Shown here in pieces: positions 1-5,153 of a DNA stretch of 6,023 nt; the stretch's first letter is position 1, and each line of letters begins with the position of its first letter. The notes under the pieces were generated by a model. That model did not search any database. It was not told where the DNA came from and worked only from the letters and a program-made list of their open reading frames with translations. Both the position numbers and the translations under genes were made by a program. This DNA comes from Nitrospirota bacterium. Its GTDB lineage: Bacteria > Nitrospirota > Thermodesulfovibrionia > Thermodesulfovibrionales > JdFR-86. The stretch lies in NCBI GenBank assembly GCA_030667205.1, contig DAOUWH010000112.1:1-6023 (forward strand), in the 5' to 3' direction.

Positions 1-2
1 GG

Positions 3-80
3 AAAGAGTTCGGCTTCGAGCCGGTGACTTACAGGCGGGCGCTCGAGCTTTCTATTTCACAACGAGCACAGGGCAGGTAG
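3..80 (+). CDS. Possible 3' end of an unidentified gene, cut by the window edge
   Basis: The frame starting at base 3 stays open from the left edge to a TAG at 78-80 and encodes about 25 residues beginning KEFGFEPVTYRRALEL. Its codons (GAG, TTC, GGC, GTG, AGG, CTC) match those of the surrounding real genes at least up to about base 50, which is why I prefer this frame over the other two plus frames. If real, the gene is convergent with the universal stress gene and their 3' ends overlap by about 29 bases. I do not recognise the family from so short a tail. It could also be chance, because 25 codons is weak evidence. Confidence 0.4.
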   Translation, partial: KEFGFEPVTYRRALELSISQRAQGR

Positions 81-471
81 CGTATTCCACGACCTTCGAG
101 GAAATGCTTCCCAGGAGGAACTTCTTCGCGCCGTGCCTTCCGTGGGAGCCCACAATGAGAAGGTCGATCTTCATCTTCTTTGCCGTCTCCAGTATCTTCT
201 CGGCCGGCATCCCCTGCCTCGTTATGGTCTTTGCCTCCACGGACTTGCCCGCGAGCGTGGAACGTATCTTCTCCATCGCGATCATCGTCTCCTCGGTAAG
301 CGCTTCCATTATCCTCTTGCGGTCGAGGTCCGAAAGCTCCGTGAGATAAAGGTCGGGGATCACTGTAAGGACGGTAAGGTTGGAATCAAAGCGGACGGCT
401 ATCTCCACGCCCTTCTTAAGGGCCTTGTCCGAAAGCTTCGAGCCGTCATGCGCAACAAGTATCTTCTTCAC
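52..471 (-). CDS. Universal stress protein, UspA family, ATP-binding type
   Basis: This is a single-domain UspA-fold protein of 139 residues, the usual length for the family. It opens with a beta-strand and the acidic nucleotide-site residue (MKKILVAHDGS, Asp9). Near the C-terminus it carries the full ATP-binding signature G-x2-G-x9-G-S (Gly108, Gly111, Gly121, Ser122), followed by a final strand CPVLVV. Proteins with this motif usually bind ATP, act as soluble cytoplasmic dimers and help cells survive starvation or stress; the exact role here is not visible. The start is GTG at 469-471, with GGAGG (plus-strand 476-480) four bases upstream. It lies downstream of, and in the same direction as, the small membrane-protein gene, but has its own promoter candidate at 546-573, so it is probably transcribed independently. 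Confidence 0.95.
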   Translation of the reverse strand: MKKILVAHDGSKLSDKALKKGVEIAVRFDSNLTVLTVIPDLYLTELSDLDRKRIMEALTEETMIAMEKIRSTLAGKSVEAKTITRQGMPAEKILETAKKMKIDLLIVGSHGRHGAKKFLLGSISSKVVEYATCPVLVVK

Positions 472-486
472 GATTCCTCCATTTAT

Positions 487-530
487 GCGATGCCGTCATA
501 TATCATTTCAACGCATCGCCGGCATATATC
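487..530. repeat. Direct repeat and inverted repeat in the leader of the universal stress gene
   Basis: Two 13-base copies, GCCGTCATATATC (492-504) and GCCGGCATATATC (518-530), differ at one base and are offset by 26 bases. Interleaved with them is a perfect 7-bp inverted repeat, GCGATGC (487-493) and GCATCGC (513-519). The set lies between the predicted transcription start and the ribosome-binding site of the stress-protein gene. It could form an RNA hairpin ending just upstream of the GGAGG, or bind a protein as DNA. The repeats are seen directly; any function is inferred. Confidence 0.5.
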
Positions 531-534
531 CGTT

Positions 535-573
535 TAATGCGGTGCATTATAGTATAGCAGGAATCCTTCAAAG
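535..573 (-). promoter_or_regulatory. Candidate promoter with overlapping palindrome for the universal stress gene
   Basis: Reading the minus strand, a perfect TATAAT (551 to 546) lies 16 bases downstream of CTTTGA (573 to 568), a fair -35 match. The start of transcription would fall near 539, giving a leader of about 70 bases. A perfect 6-bp inverted repeat TAATGC-N3-GCATTA (535-549) covers the downstream part of the -10 box and the predicted start site, where a repressor would act. The promoter call rests on hexamer matches; the operator role is inference. Confidence 0.5.
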
Positions 574-597
574 CCGCTACACCCCTGCATCAGATGA

Positions 598-798
598 TTA
601 GAGACCTCCAGTCATTCCCGTATAAGCATAGCCGAAGGACATCACTGCAAACAGCGTTGCCAGAACTCCCAAAAGGGCGTACAGCACTCCCCTGCCCTTC
701 TGTCCGAGCCTGTAATATATTACAGCCTTGGGAAACAGCGTGGCAGTGCCGAAAAGGAGCATAAGCCCCACGAGAACCTGCGTAATCACCCTCATCAT
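598..798 (-). CDS. Small two-helix membrane protein, unknown function
   Basis: This gene encodes a 66-residue hydrophobic protein with two predicted membrane spans, at about residues 4-22 and 37-58. The short loop between them carries Lys24, Arg30, Lys34 and Arg36. By the positive-inside rule this suggests a hairpin with the loop in the cytoplasm and both ends outside. I do not recognise a family. The start chosen is ATG at 796-798, because GGAGG (plus-strand 808-812) lies nine bases upstream; a second ATG follows directly at 793-795. A longer reading begins at ATG 847-849, overlapping the glycosylase stop as TAATG. It would add 17 polar residues and imply translational coupling, but has a poorer ribosome-binding site. 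Either way the gene follows the glycosylase closely and is probably cotranscribed with it. Confidence 0.6.
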   Translation of the reverse strand: MMRVITQVLVGLMLLFGTATLFPKAVIYYRLGQKGRGVLYALLGVLATLFAVMSFGYAYTGMTGGL

Positions 799-807
799 AT
801 TCCCTGT

Positions 808-812
808 CCTCC
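808..812 (-). promoter_or_regulatory. Ribosome-binding site that decides the membrane-protein start
   Basis: A minus-strand GGAGG sits nine bases before ATG 798. It is the main reason for choosing the 66-residue reading over the start at 849, which overlaps the glycosylase stop codon. Confidence 0.55.
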
Positions 813-848
813 GCTGCTGCCCATAACTAATAATAACATCTTGCGCCA

Positions 849-1484
849 TTACACCCCGTCCAGGGGGCAGCTCCCGCATAGCGGCTTGCGGGGCCTGCAA
901 TAAATTTTGCCTACCCGAACCAGGAGGGCATGATACTCGTTATAAAGCTGCATGTCAGGCTTCAGGGATGAGTGGAAGTGCCCCTGGAATACCTCGTAGG
1001 GCTCCTCGTGTTCCATGATGCCGTGCCTTGAGAGCACCCGCTTTGTGTAGGCGTCTATCACGAACACCGGCCTCTGAAGCGCATAAAGAAGTATCGAGTC
1101 GGCAGTCTCGGGGCCGATGCCGTTTACGCCGAGAAGTTTTTCCCGGAGAGAAGAAGTGTCCTCGCCCTCCATCCGTTTAAAACTTCCCCTATACCCCTCC
1201 ATAAGAAACTCAAGGAAGGCCTTGAGCCTCCGGGCCTTTACGTTGAAGTAACCGGCAGGCCTTATGGTCTCGGCAAGCTCGCTGTCGGGCACCGCGTGCA
1301 TCTTTCTTGCGCTTAGGAGCCTCTTGCTCCTGAGATTGCCTATGGCCCTCTCGACGTTGTCCCAGTTCGTGTTCTGTGTGAGAATCGCGCCCACGGCTAC
1401 CTCAAATGGCGTGTCCCCGGGCCACCAGTGCTGGGGGCCGAAGTCCGCATAGAGCTTTCTGTAGATGCCCATCAGGTCTTTCAA
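849..1484 (-). CDS. Endonuclease III-family (MagIII-like) DNA glycosylase, HhH-GPD fold
   Basis: This 211-residue DNA repair protein should flip out and excise damaged bases. Visible features are LTQNT (residues 35-39, base-pocket region), the helix-hairpin-helix LLGVNGIGPETAD (117-129) and the catalytic Asp144 in VIDAYTKRV. At the position of the lyase lysine of E. coli Nth (Lys120) it has Glu126. As I recall, the monofunctional 3-methyladenine glycosylase MagIII shares this, so a glycosylase without strong AP-lyase activity is likely; the substrate is not provable from sequence. At the C-terminus, Cys196, Cys203 and Cys206 follow the Nth [4Fe-4S] spacing (C-x6-C-x2-C), but the stop codon falls exactly where the fourth cysteine belongs. 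The start is TTG at 1482-1484 with GAGG seven bases upstream. An in-frame ATG at 1470-1472 (residue 5) is the alternative, but lacks a good ribosome-binding site. Confidence 0.9.
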   Translation of the reverse strand: MKDLMGIYRKLYADFGPQHWWPGDTPFEVAVGAILTQNTNWDNVERAIGNLRSKRLLSARKMHAVPDSELAETIRPAGYFNVKARRLKAFLEFLMEGYRGSFKRMEGEDTSSLREKLLGVNGIGPETADSILLYALQRPVFVIDAYTKRVLSRHGIMEHEEPYEVFQGHFHSSLKPDMQLYNEYHALLVRVGKIYCRPRKPLCGSCPLDGV

Positions 1485-1513
1485 ATAAGCGCCTCTTCGC
1501 GAAAATTTTAATT

Positions 1514-1542
1514 ATTATAACCCCGCCTTCCCCCTCAAGTAT
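1514..1542 (-). promoter_or_regulatory. Candidate promoter for the glycosylase gene
   Basis: On the minus strand a perfect TATAAT (1519 to 1514) lies about 30 bases before the TTG start. The upstream -35 region is weak: ATACTT at 17-base spacing, or TTGAGG at only 13. The predicted leader is about 22 bases and would include the GAGG ribosome-binding site. The rest of the 1485-1642 gap holds the divergent promoter of the receiver gene and nothing else I can support. Confidence 0.4.
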
Positions 1543-1571
1543 AAGATATCACTCGACCATATATTTAACAG

Positions 1572-1600
1572 TTGACATACTTCTCCTGAAAATGTAACTT
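1572..1600 (+). promoter_or_regulatory. Candidate sigma-70 promoter for the receiver-phosphatase operon
   Basis: A perfect TTGACA (1572-1577) is followed after exactly 17 bases by TAACTT (1595-1600), a weak -10 box. Transcription would start near 1607, about 36 bases before the receiver ATG. No terminator is visible before the phosphatase gene, so both genes are likely read from here. Confidence 0.5.
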
Positions 1601-1642
1601 AAACAAGCGGTTCTTTTACCAGAAACACCGAGGGGTAGAATC

Positions 1643-2008
1643 ATGAGCAAAAAAAAAGTCCTTCTCGTCGATGACAGCGCGATAATCGCCAAACAGCTTC
1701 AGGAGATACTGGATGGTTCCGGGGACTTTGAGGTGGTGGGCCAGGCGAAAAACGGGCGGGAAGGGCTCGAGCTCTTCAGCTCGCTTAAGCCCGACATCGT
1801 GTGCATGGACCTGGTAATGCCCGAACTCGACGGGCTTCAGACAATAAGGTCTATCATGTCGCTGGACAAGTCCGCAAATATCGTCGTGATATCGGCCGCC
1901 GGCGGGGTGGGAGACCAGGTGATGGAGGCCCTGAATTTCGGCGCAAAAAACGTGATTACCAAACCCTTTCAGCCCGAGAGAGTACTTGAGGTGTTAAAGG
2001 GCATTTAA
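1643..2008 (+). CDS. cheY: Stand-alone CheY-like response regulator receiver
   Basis: The protein has 121 residues and consists only of a receiver domain, with no output domain. All phosphorylation-site residues are present: the acidic pair Asp10-Asp11 (magnesium binding), Asp56 as the phosphoacceptor in MDLVMPELDG, Ser84 in the switch Thr/Ser position, and Lys107 before the cis-proline of KPF. Such proteins carry a phosphate signal from a histidine kinase (CheA in chemotaxis) to a target such as the flagellar motor, or to a regulatory partner. The start ATG has GAGGGG about seven bases upstream. A CheX-type phosphatase gene begins 37 bases downstream in the same direction, which supports a CheY-type role over a generic regulator. 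No kinase gene is in the window. The family call is very secure; the pathway is inferred. Confidence 0.95.
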   Translation: MSKKKVLLVDDSAIIAKQLQEILDGSGDFEVVGQAKNGREGLELFSSLKPDIVCMDLVMPELDGLQTIRSIMSLDKSANIVVISAAGGVGDQVMEALNFGAKNVITKPFQPERVLEVLKGI

Positions 2009-2045
2009 GAGGTTTTTATAATCATTCATTTCTGGGGGGAATTAA

Positions 2046-2906
2046 ATGAGCATCAAGTTTTTCGGCCAGTTTCTGCTTGAAAAAGGAGTTATCACTGCCG
2101 AACAGCTTCTTGCCGCCGTGAAAGTCCAGCAGAAGAAAAACCTCAGGTTCGGCGATTACGCAAGGGCAAAAGGACAACTTACCGACAACGACATCGCGCG
2201 CTTGCACGCTGAGCAGAAGCGCACCGACATAATGATCGGAGAGCTGGCGGTCAAGCTCAAGATGCTGGACCAGAAGCAGGTCGATGAACTGCTGACCATG
2301 CAGGAAAACGACCGTCTATTCATCGGCGAAGCCCTGAGACAGAACGGGTATATATCCCGCGACGTGCTGAACAGGGAACTGGACCTCTTCAGGGAGGACC
2401 AGCGACGCTATGTCCCCGGAGTAATAAGCGTGCCTGCCGGCTTCAGGGACGCCGAGTCCATTAAGATACTCGCGGACCTCACCCGAAAGATGCTTCACCG
2501 CATCGCCCAGCTTGAGACCAAGGCGGGCATGGGCGAGATGTTCAACGGCGAGCCCATGAAGAATTTTGCCGTCGTCTCCATCAGCCTATCGGGGGGCGTT
2601 GACTATGAGTTTGTCCTCTCTGCCCCGCGCAAGGTCGCAATAGCAATGGCTTCGGGGTTCATAGGCGGAGACGCCTCGGGGGAGCCGGACGATATACTCG
2701 CCGACGGTGTCAAGGAGTTCTGCAACATCACCTGCGGCAGCGTCATGGCAAGAATGGCCCAAAAAGGAAAGCAGGTGAAGATAACTCCTCCCCATGAGGT
2801 CGCGTATCCGGACGGGGAATGTAACATCGTCCAGGGCAGAAATGCCGTTTGCTACCCGTTCATCTCCACAGCCGGAGAAATCTCGCTGATACTCGTTGAG
2901 AAGTAG
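2046..2906 (+). CDS. CheX-type CheY-P phosphatase with four N-terminal 29-residue repeats
   Basis: This 286-residue cytoplasmic protein is nearly twice the length of ordinary CheX. Residues 6-121 are four tandem 29-residue helical units starting at Phe6-Gly7, Phe35-Gly36, Ile64-Gly65 and Ile93-Gly94. They resemble the repeats at the N-termini of GspE/MshE-type ATPases. A helical linker (about 130-165) leads to a CheX/CheC-like domain at about 172-286. That domain carries the phosphatase signature D-x3-E-x2-N-x3-G as Asp220, Glu224, Asn227 and Gly231. In known CheX the Glu and Asn act on the aspartyl phosphate of CheY-P. The partner is presumably the receiver encoded 37 bases upstream. GGGGGGA at 2034-2040 precedes the ATG by five bases. 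Fold and active site are seen; the role of the repeats (ligand sensing, dimerisation or targeting) is unknown. Confidence 0.88.
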   Translation: MSIKFFGQFLLEKGVITAEQLLAAVKVQQKKNLRFGDYARAKGQLTDNDIARLHAEQKRTDIMIGELAVKLKMLDQKQVDELLTMQENDRLFIGEALRQNGYISRDVLNRELDLFREDQRRYVPGVISVPAGFRDAESIKILADLTRKMLHRIAQLETKAGMGEMFNGEPMKNFAVVSISLSGGVDYEFVLSAPRKVAIAMASGFIGGDASGEPDDILADGVKEFCNITCGSVMARMAQKGKQVKITPPHEVAYPDGECNIVQGRNAVCYPFISTAGEISLILVEK

Positions 2907-2946
2907 CTTCGAGTCCCGAATTGAGAGCCCGATTCAATCCCCTGAC

Positions 2947-2998
2947 GTCATTGCGAGGGACAAAGTCCCGAAGGTCGAATCGACCTCCTCGCAATGAC
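2947..2998. repeat. Nested palindromic element, REP/MITE-like
   Basis: Perfect 12-bp outer arms GTCATTGCGAGG (2947-2958) and CCTCGCAATGAC (2987-2998) enclose two smaller hairpins. One is GGGAC-AAA-GTCCC (2957-2969); the other is AGGTCGA-A-TCGACCT (2972-2986). Two bases of the first hairpin overlap the outer arm, so 12+3 or 10+5 pairs are possible. The result is a three-stem, cloverleaf-like fold of 52 bases. The GTCATTGCGAGG arm is, from general knowledge, a common dispersed repeat in several bacterial genomes. No T-run follows, so it is not a standard intrinsic terminator, though it could stabilise the upstream mRNA end. Confidence 0.75.
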
Positions 2999-3069
2999 AA
3001 TAATTAAGCACTTTTAGGGTTATCCCAAAACGACGATAATATTTAAAAGAAGCCCCTTCCCCTTTATAT

Positions 3070-3098
3070 TTGTCCACAATTAGGCTATATTATATTCT
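3070..3098 (+). promoter_or_regulatory. Weak candidate promoter for serS
   Basis: TTGTCC (3070-3075) is followed by overlapping -10 choices, TATATT (3091-3096, 15-base spacing) or TATTCT (3093-3098, 17-base spacing), in an AT-rich stretch. The leader would be about 20-25 bases, too short for a T-box. The other non-coding bases of this gap (2907-2946 and 2999-3069) show nothing I can name. Confidence 0.35.
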
Positions 3099-3125
3099 TA
3101 ATAGAAACATTTTAAAGGAGTATTC

Positions 3126-4391
3126 GTGCTCGACATAAAATTCGTACGGGAAAACACCGACAAGGTAAAAGATGCCCTCGAAAACAGGGGCTACGATATC
3201 TCGCTGGAGGAGTTTCTCTCCAGTGAGGAGAAAAGGAGGGAGCTTCTTAAGAAGGCCGAAGAACTCAGAGGCAAAAGGAACACCTTTTCCGAAGAGATAG
3301 GCAAGCTCAAAAGGAACAAAGAGGACGCCTCGGCACTCATCGCCGAGATGAAGGGAGTCTCCGACGAGATAAAGGACATCGACGAGAAGCTTAGAGAACT
3401 CGAAGTAGAGACCAAGGACTTCCTCCTTAACATCCCCAACATCCCCGACGATACCGTCCCCGTGGGCAAGGACGAGACCGAAAACGTCGAGGTCAGAAAG
3501 TGGGGCGAGCCCCGCGAGTTCGATTTTAAGCCCCTGAACCACTGCGACCTCGGCGAGATGCACGACATCATAGATTTCAAGCGCGCCTCGAAGGTGGCAG
3601 GCGCGAGGTTCTCGATTATGAAGGGCGCGGGCGCAAAGCTCGAGCGCGCTCTCATGAACTTCATGCTCGACCTCAACACCGGACAGGGCTATACCGAGGT
3701 GCTTCCACCCATCATCGTTAACGCCGAGAGCATGACCGGAACGGGACAGCTCCCGAAGTTCGAGGCCGATCTCTTTAAGATAGCCGACCCGGAGTTCTAC
3801 CTTATTCCCACCGCCGAGGTGCCCGTTACAAACATCCACCGCGATGAGATCTTAAATGAGAGCGACCTGCCGCTCTATTATACGGCCTATACTCCGTGCT
3901 TCAGGCGCGAGGCAGGCTCATACGGCAAGGACACAAGGGGCCTCATCAGGCAGCACCAGTTCAACAAGGTAGAGATGGTAAAGTTCACAAGGCCCGAGGA
4001 CTCCTACGAGGAGCTCGAAAAACTCACCGCCAACGCCGAAGACATCTTAAAACGCCTCGGCCTGCCTTACAGGGTCATAGTGCTGTGCACCGGCGACCTG
4101 GGGTTTTCGGCCGCCAAGACATACGACATCGAGGTCTGGGTCCCCGCGCAGGGCCTTTACAGGGAGATATCGTCCTGCTCGAACTTCACCGACTACCAGG
4201 CCCGCAGGGCCAGCATCAGGTTCAGGCGCGAGGGCAAAAAGGGAACCGAGTTCGTGCATACCATAAACGGCTCCGGACTCGCCATAGGAAGAACCGTGGT
4301 CGCTCTGCTTGAGAACTGCCAGCAGAAGGACGGCAGCATCCTCATCCCCGAGGCCCTCAGGCCCTACATGGGCACAGACAGAATTGCCTGA
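3126..4391 (+). CDS. serS: Seryl-tRNA synthetase (class II)
   Basis: The enzyme charges tRNA-Ser (and tRNA-Sec where present) with serine using ATP, in the cytoplasm, as a homodimer. Its 421 residues match bacterial SerS. The N-terminus begins MLDIKFVREN and forms the long antiparallel coiled coil that grips the tRNA (about 30-100, rich in Lys and Glu). The catalytic core shows the serine-site TAEV (229-232), motif 2 FRREAGSYG (259-267) with Arg271, and motif 3 NGSGLAIGRT (381-390) with the invariant Arg389. The start is GTG at 3126 with AAAGGAG at 3114-3120, and the protein start matches the family exactly. It is probably the first gene of the right-hand block; the next gene begins 28 bases after its stop. 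Confidence 0.98.
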   Translation: MLDIKFVRENTDKVKDALENRGYDISLEEFLSSEEKRRELLKKAEELRGKRNTFSEEIGKLKRNKEDASALIAEMKGVSDEIKDIDEKLRELEVETKDFLLNIPNIPDDTVPVGKDETENVEVRKWGEPREFDFKPLNHCDLGEMHDIIDFKRASKVAGARFSIMKGAGAKLERALMNFMLDLNTGQGYTEVLPPIIVNAESMTGTGQLPKFEADLFKIADPEFYLIPTAEVPVTNIHRDEILNESDLPLYYTAYTPCFRREAGSYGKDTRGLIRQHQFNKVEMVKFTRPEDSYEELEKLTANAEDILKRLGLPYRVIVLCTGDLGFSAAKTYDIEVWVPAQGLYREISSCSNFTDYQARRASIRFRREGKKGTEFVHTINGSGLAIGRTVVALLENCQQKDGSILIPEALRPYMGTDRIA

Positions 4392-4414
4392 GCCGACGGC
4401 CCATTTGTTATAAT
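4384..4414 (+). promoter_or_regulatory. Candidate promoter immediately before the small gene at 4420
   Basis: A perfect TATAAT (4409-4414) ends five bases before the ATG. TTGCCT (4384-4389), overlapping the end of serS, is the best -35 match, but its 19-base spacing is long. Transcription would start at about 4420-4422, that is, on the ATG itself. Confidence 0.4.
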
Positions 4415-4419
4415 AGTGC

Positions 4420-4638
4420 ATGAGGCCGCGTCTTTACCTTAAGGTAGGCGACAGTGTCCGCCACGCAAGGTACATAAGATGGGGAAGGGGCGAGGTCACC
4501 GAAGAAAAGCACTCCTCGCTCTCCGGAGGCTTCTGCCTTGTAAAAATCCGCTTTGAAGACGGCGAGGAAAGGGCTTTTATAAACGATATGGACAATTCGC
4601 TCTGCTGCTACCACGCGGGCGTAAAGCTCGAACGATAA
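4420..4638 (+). CDS. Small SH3/tudor-like protein, resembling DUF3553 and UvrD C-terminal domains
   Basis: The 72-residue product contains VGDSVRHARYIRWGRGEV (residues 9-26), then two short strands and KIRFEDGEERAFI (42-54). This is the pattern (GD-x-V-x-H ... G-x-G-x-V ... V-x-F-x-D-G) of the small beta-barrels called DUF3553, also found at the C-terminus of UvrD/PcrA helicases and in CarD-like proteins. Those barrels bind RNA polymerase or other proteins, which suggests, but does not show, a role near transcription or repair. Two adjacent cysteines (57-58) stand out. ATG 4420 directly follows an in-frame TAG at 4414-4416, and there is no other early start and no Shine-Dalgarno site. It lies 28 bases after serS and 10 bases before the alkyltransferase gene. 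The gene is probably real; the function is unknown. Confidence 0.7.
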   Translation: MRPRLYLKVGDSVRHARYIRWGRGEVTEEKHSSLSGGFCLVKIRFEDGEERAFINDMDNSLCCYHAGVKLER

Positions 4639-4648
4639 CCTCCTCGAG

Positions 4649-5128
4649 ATGAAATTCTTCGACACCTTCTCAAGTCCACTGGGCACCCTTTATATGACAT
4701 TCTCCGGCAAATCCCTTCTGGAAATCGCCCTCAAAAAGCCCGCTCTCAAGAAGGGCACGGCGCCCGAGAGTTTTAAGAAACAGCTCAGCGACTATTTTGA
4801 TGGAAAACTCCGCGAATTCAAGCAAAACATCACCCTGGACGAAGGCACCGAATTTGAAAAGCAGGTATGGTTCGCGATAAAGGACGTGCCCTTTGGCGAG
4901 ACGAGGACCTATAAATGGCTCGCCGAGCGGTTGGGAACGCCCGGAGGCTCCAGGGCAGTGGGCCAGGCGCTCTCGAAAAACCCCATCCCCATAGTGATAC
5001 CCTGCCACAGGATAATAGAGTCCACTGGCAAGATCGGGGGCTACTCCTCGGGGGTGGACATCAAGCGCAGGCTCCTTGAGATGGAATACTACCACTCAAT
5101 AAACGCCCGAGAAGACATCAACGAATAA
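4649..5128 (+). CDS. ogt: Methylated-DNA-protein-cysteine methyltransferase (O6-alkylguanine-DNA alkyltransferase)
   Basis: This suicide repair protein moves the alkyl group from O6-alkylguanine (and O4-alkylthymine) in DNA to its own cysteine. The 159 residues match the Ogt type. The acceptor is Cys119 in IPCHRI, with His120 and Arg121. Ahead of it lie Tyr88 and Arg102 in SRAVGQAL, equivalent to the base-flipping Tyr and the arginine finger of known AGTs. The N-terminal half (FSSPLGTLYM, then a DYFDGKL-type helix) is the usual less conserved domain. There is no Ada-type DNA-binding region, so it is a repair enzyme and not a regulator. The ATG has only a GAG touching it and a CCTCC upstream, so translation probably relies on coupling to the small gene ending ten bases earlier. 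The next gene follows after 25 bases. Confidence 0.95.
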   Translation: MKFFDTFSSPLGTLYMTFSGKSLLEIALKKPALKKGTAPESFKKQLSDYFDGKLREFKQNITLDEGTEFEKQVWFAIKDVPFGETRTYKWLAERLGTPGGSRAVGQALSKNPIPIVIPCHRIIESTGKIGGYSSGVDIKRRLLEMEYYHSINAREDINE

Positions 5129-5153
5129 ACCTATTAGCGCCGGGAGGAATGCG

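Noticed and set aside
104..537. Plus-strand frames opposite the universal stress gene
   Set aside because: They are shadows of a clear UspA gene, with low-complexity composition and no ribosome-binding site or family match.
598..900. 100-residue reading of the small membrane protein
   Set aside because: The first 34 residues overlap the glycosylase coding end in another frame and are polar. A good ribosome-binding site precedes the inner ATG at 798.
2943..2950. TGACGTCA palindrome as a protein-binding site
   Set aside because: It is an eight-base palindrome overlapping the start of the larger nested repeat, which explains the symmetry better; eight bases alone is weak.
2999..3125. T-box riboswitch upstream of serS
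   Set aside because: There is no T-box sequence, no terminator hairpin and too short a leader; only a weak GGG-TTAT-CCC hairpin (3017-3026) is present.
3090..3839. 249-codon open frame on the minus strand opposite serS
   Set aside because: It lies fully antisense to a certain seryl-tRNA synthetase gene, has no recognisable domain, and its openness is explained by the strong codon bias of serS.
4047..4421. Minus-strand frame over the end of serS
   Set aside because: It is antisense to serS motif 3 and has no domain or credible start.
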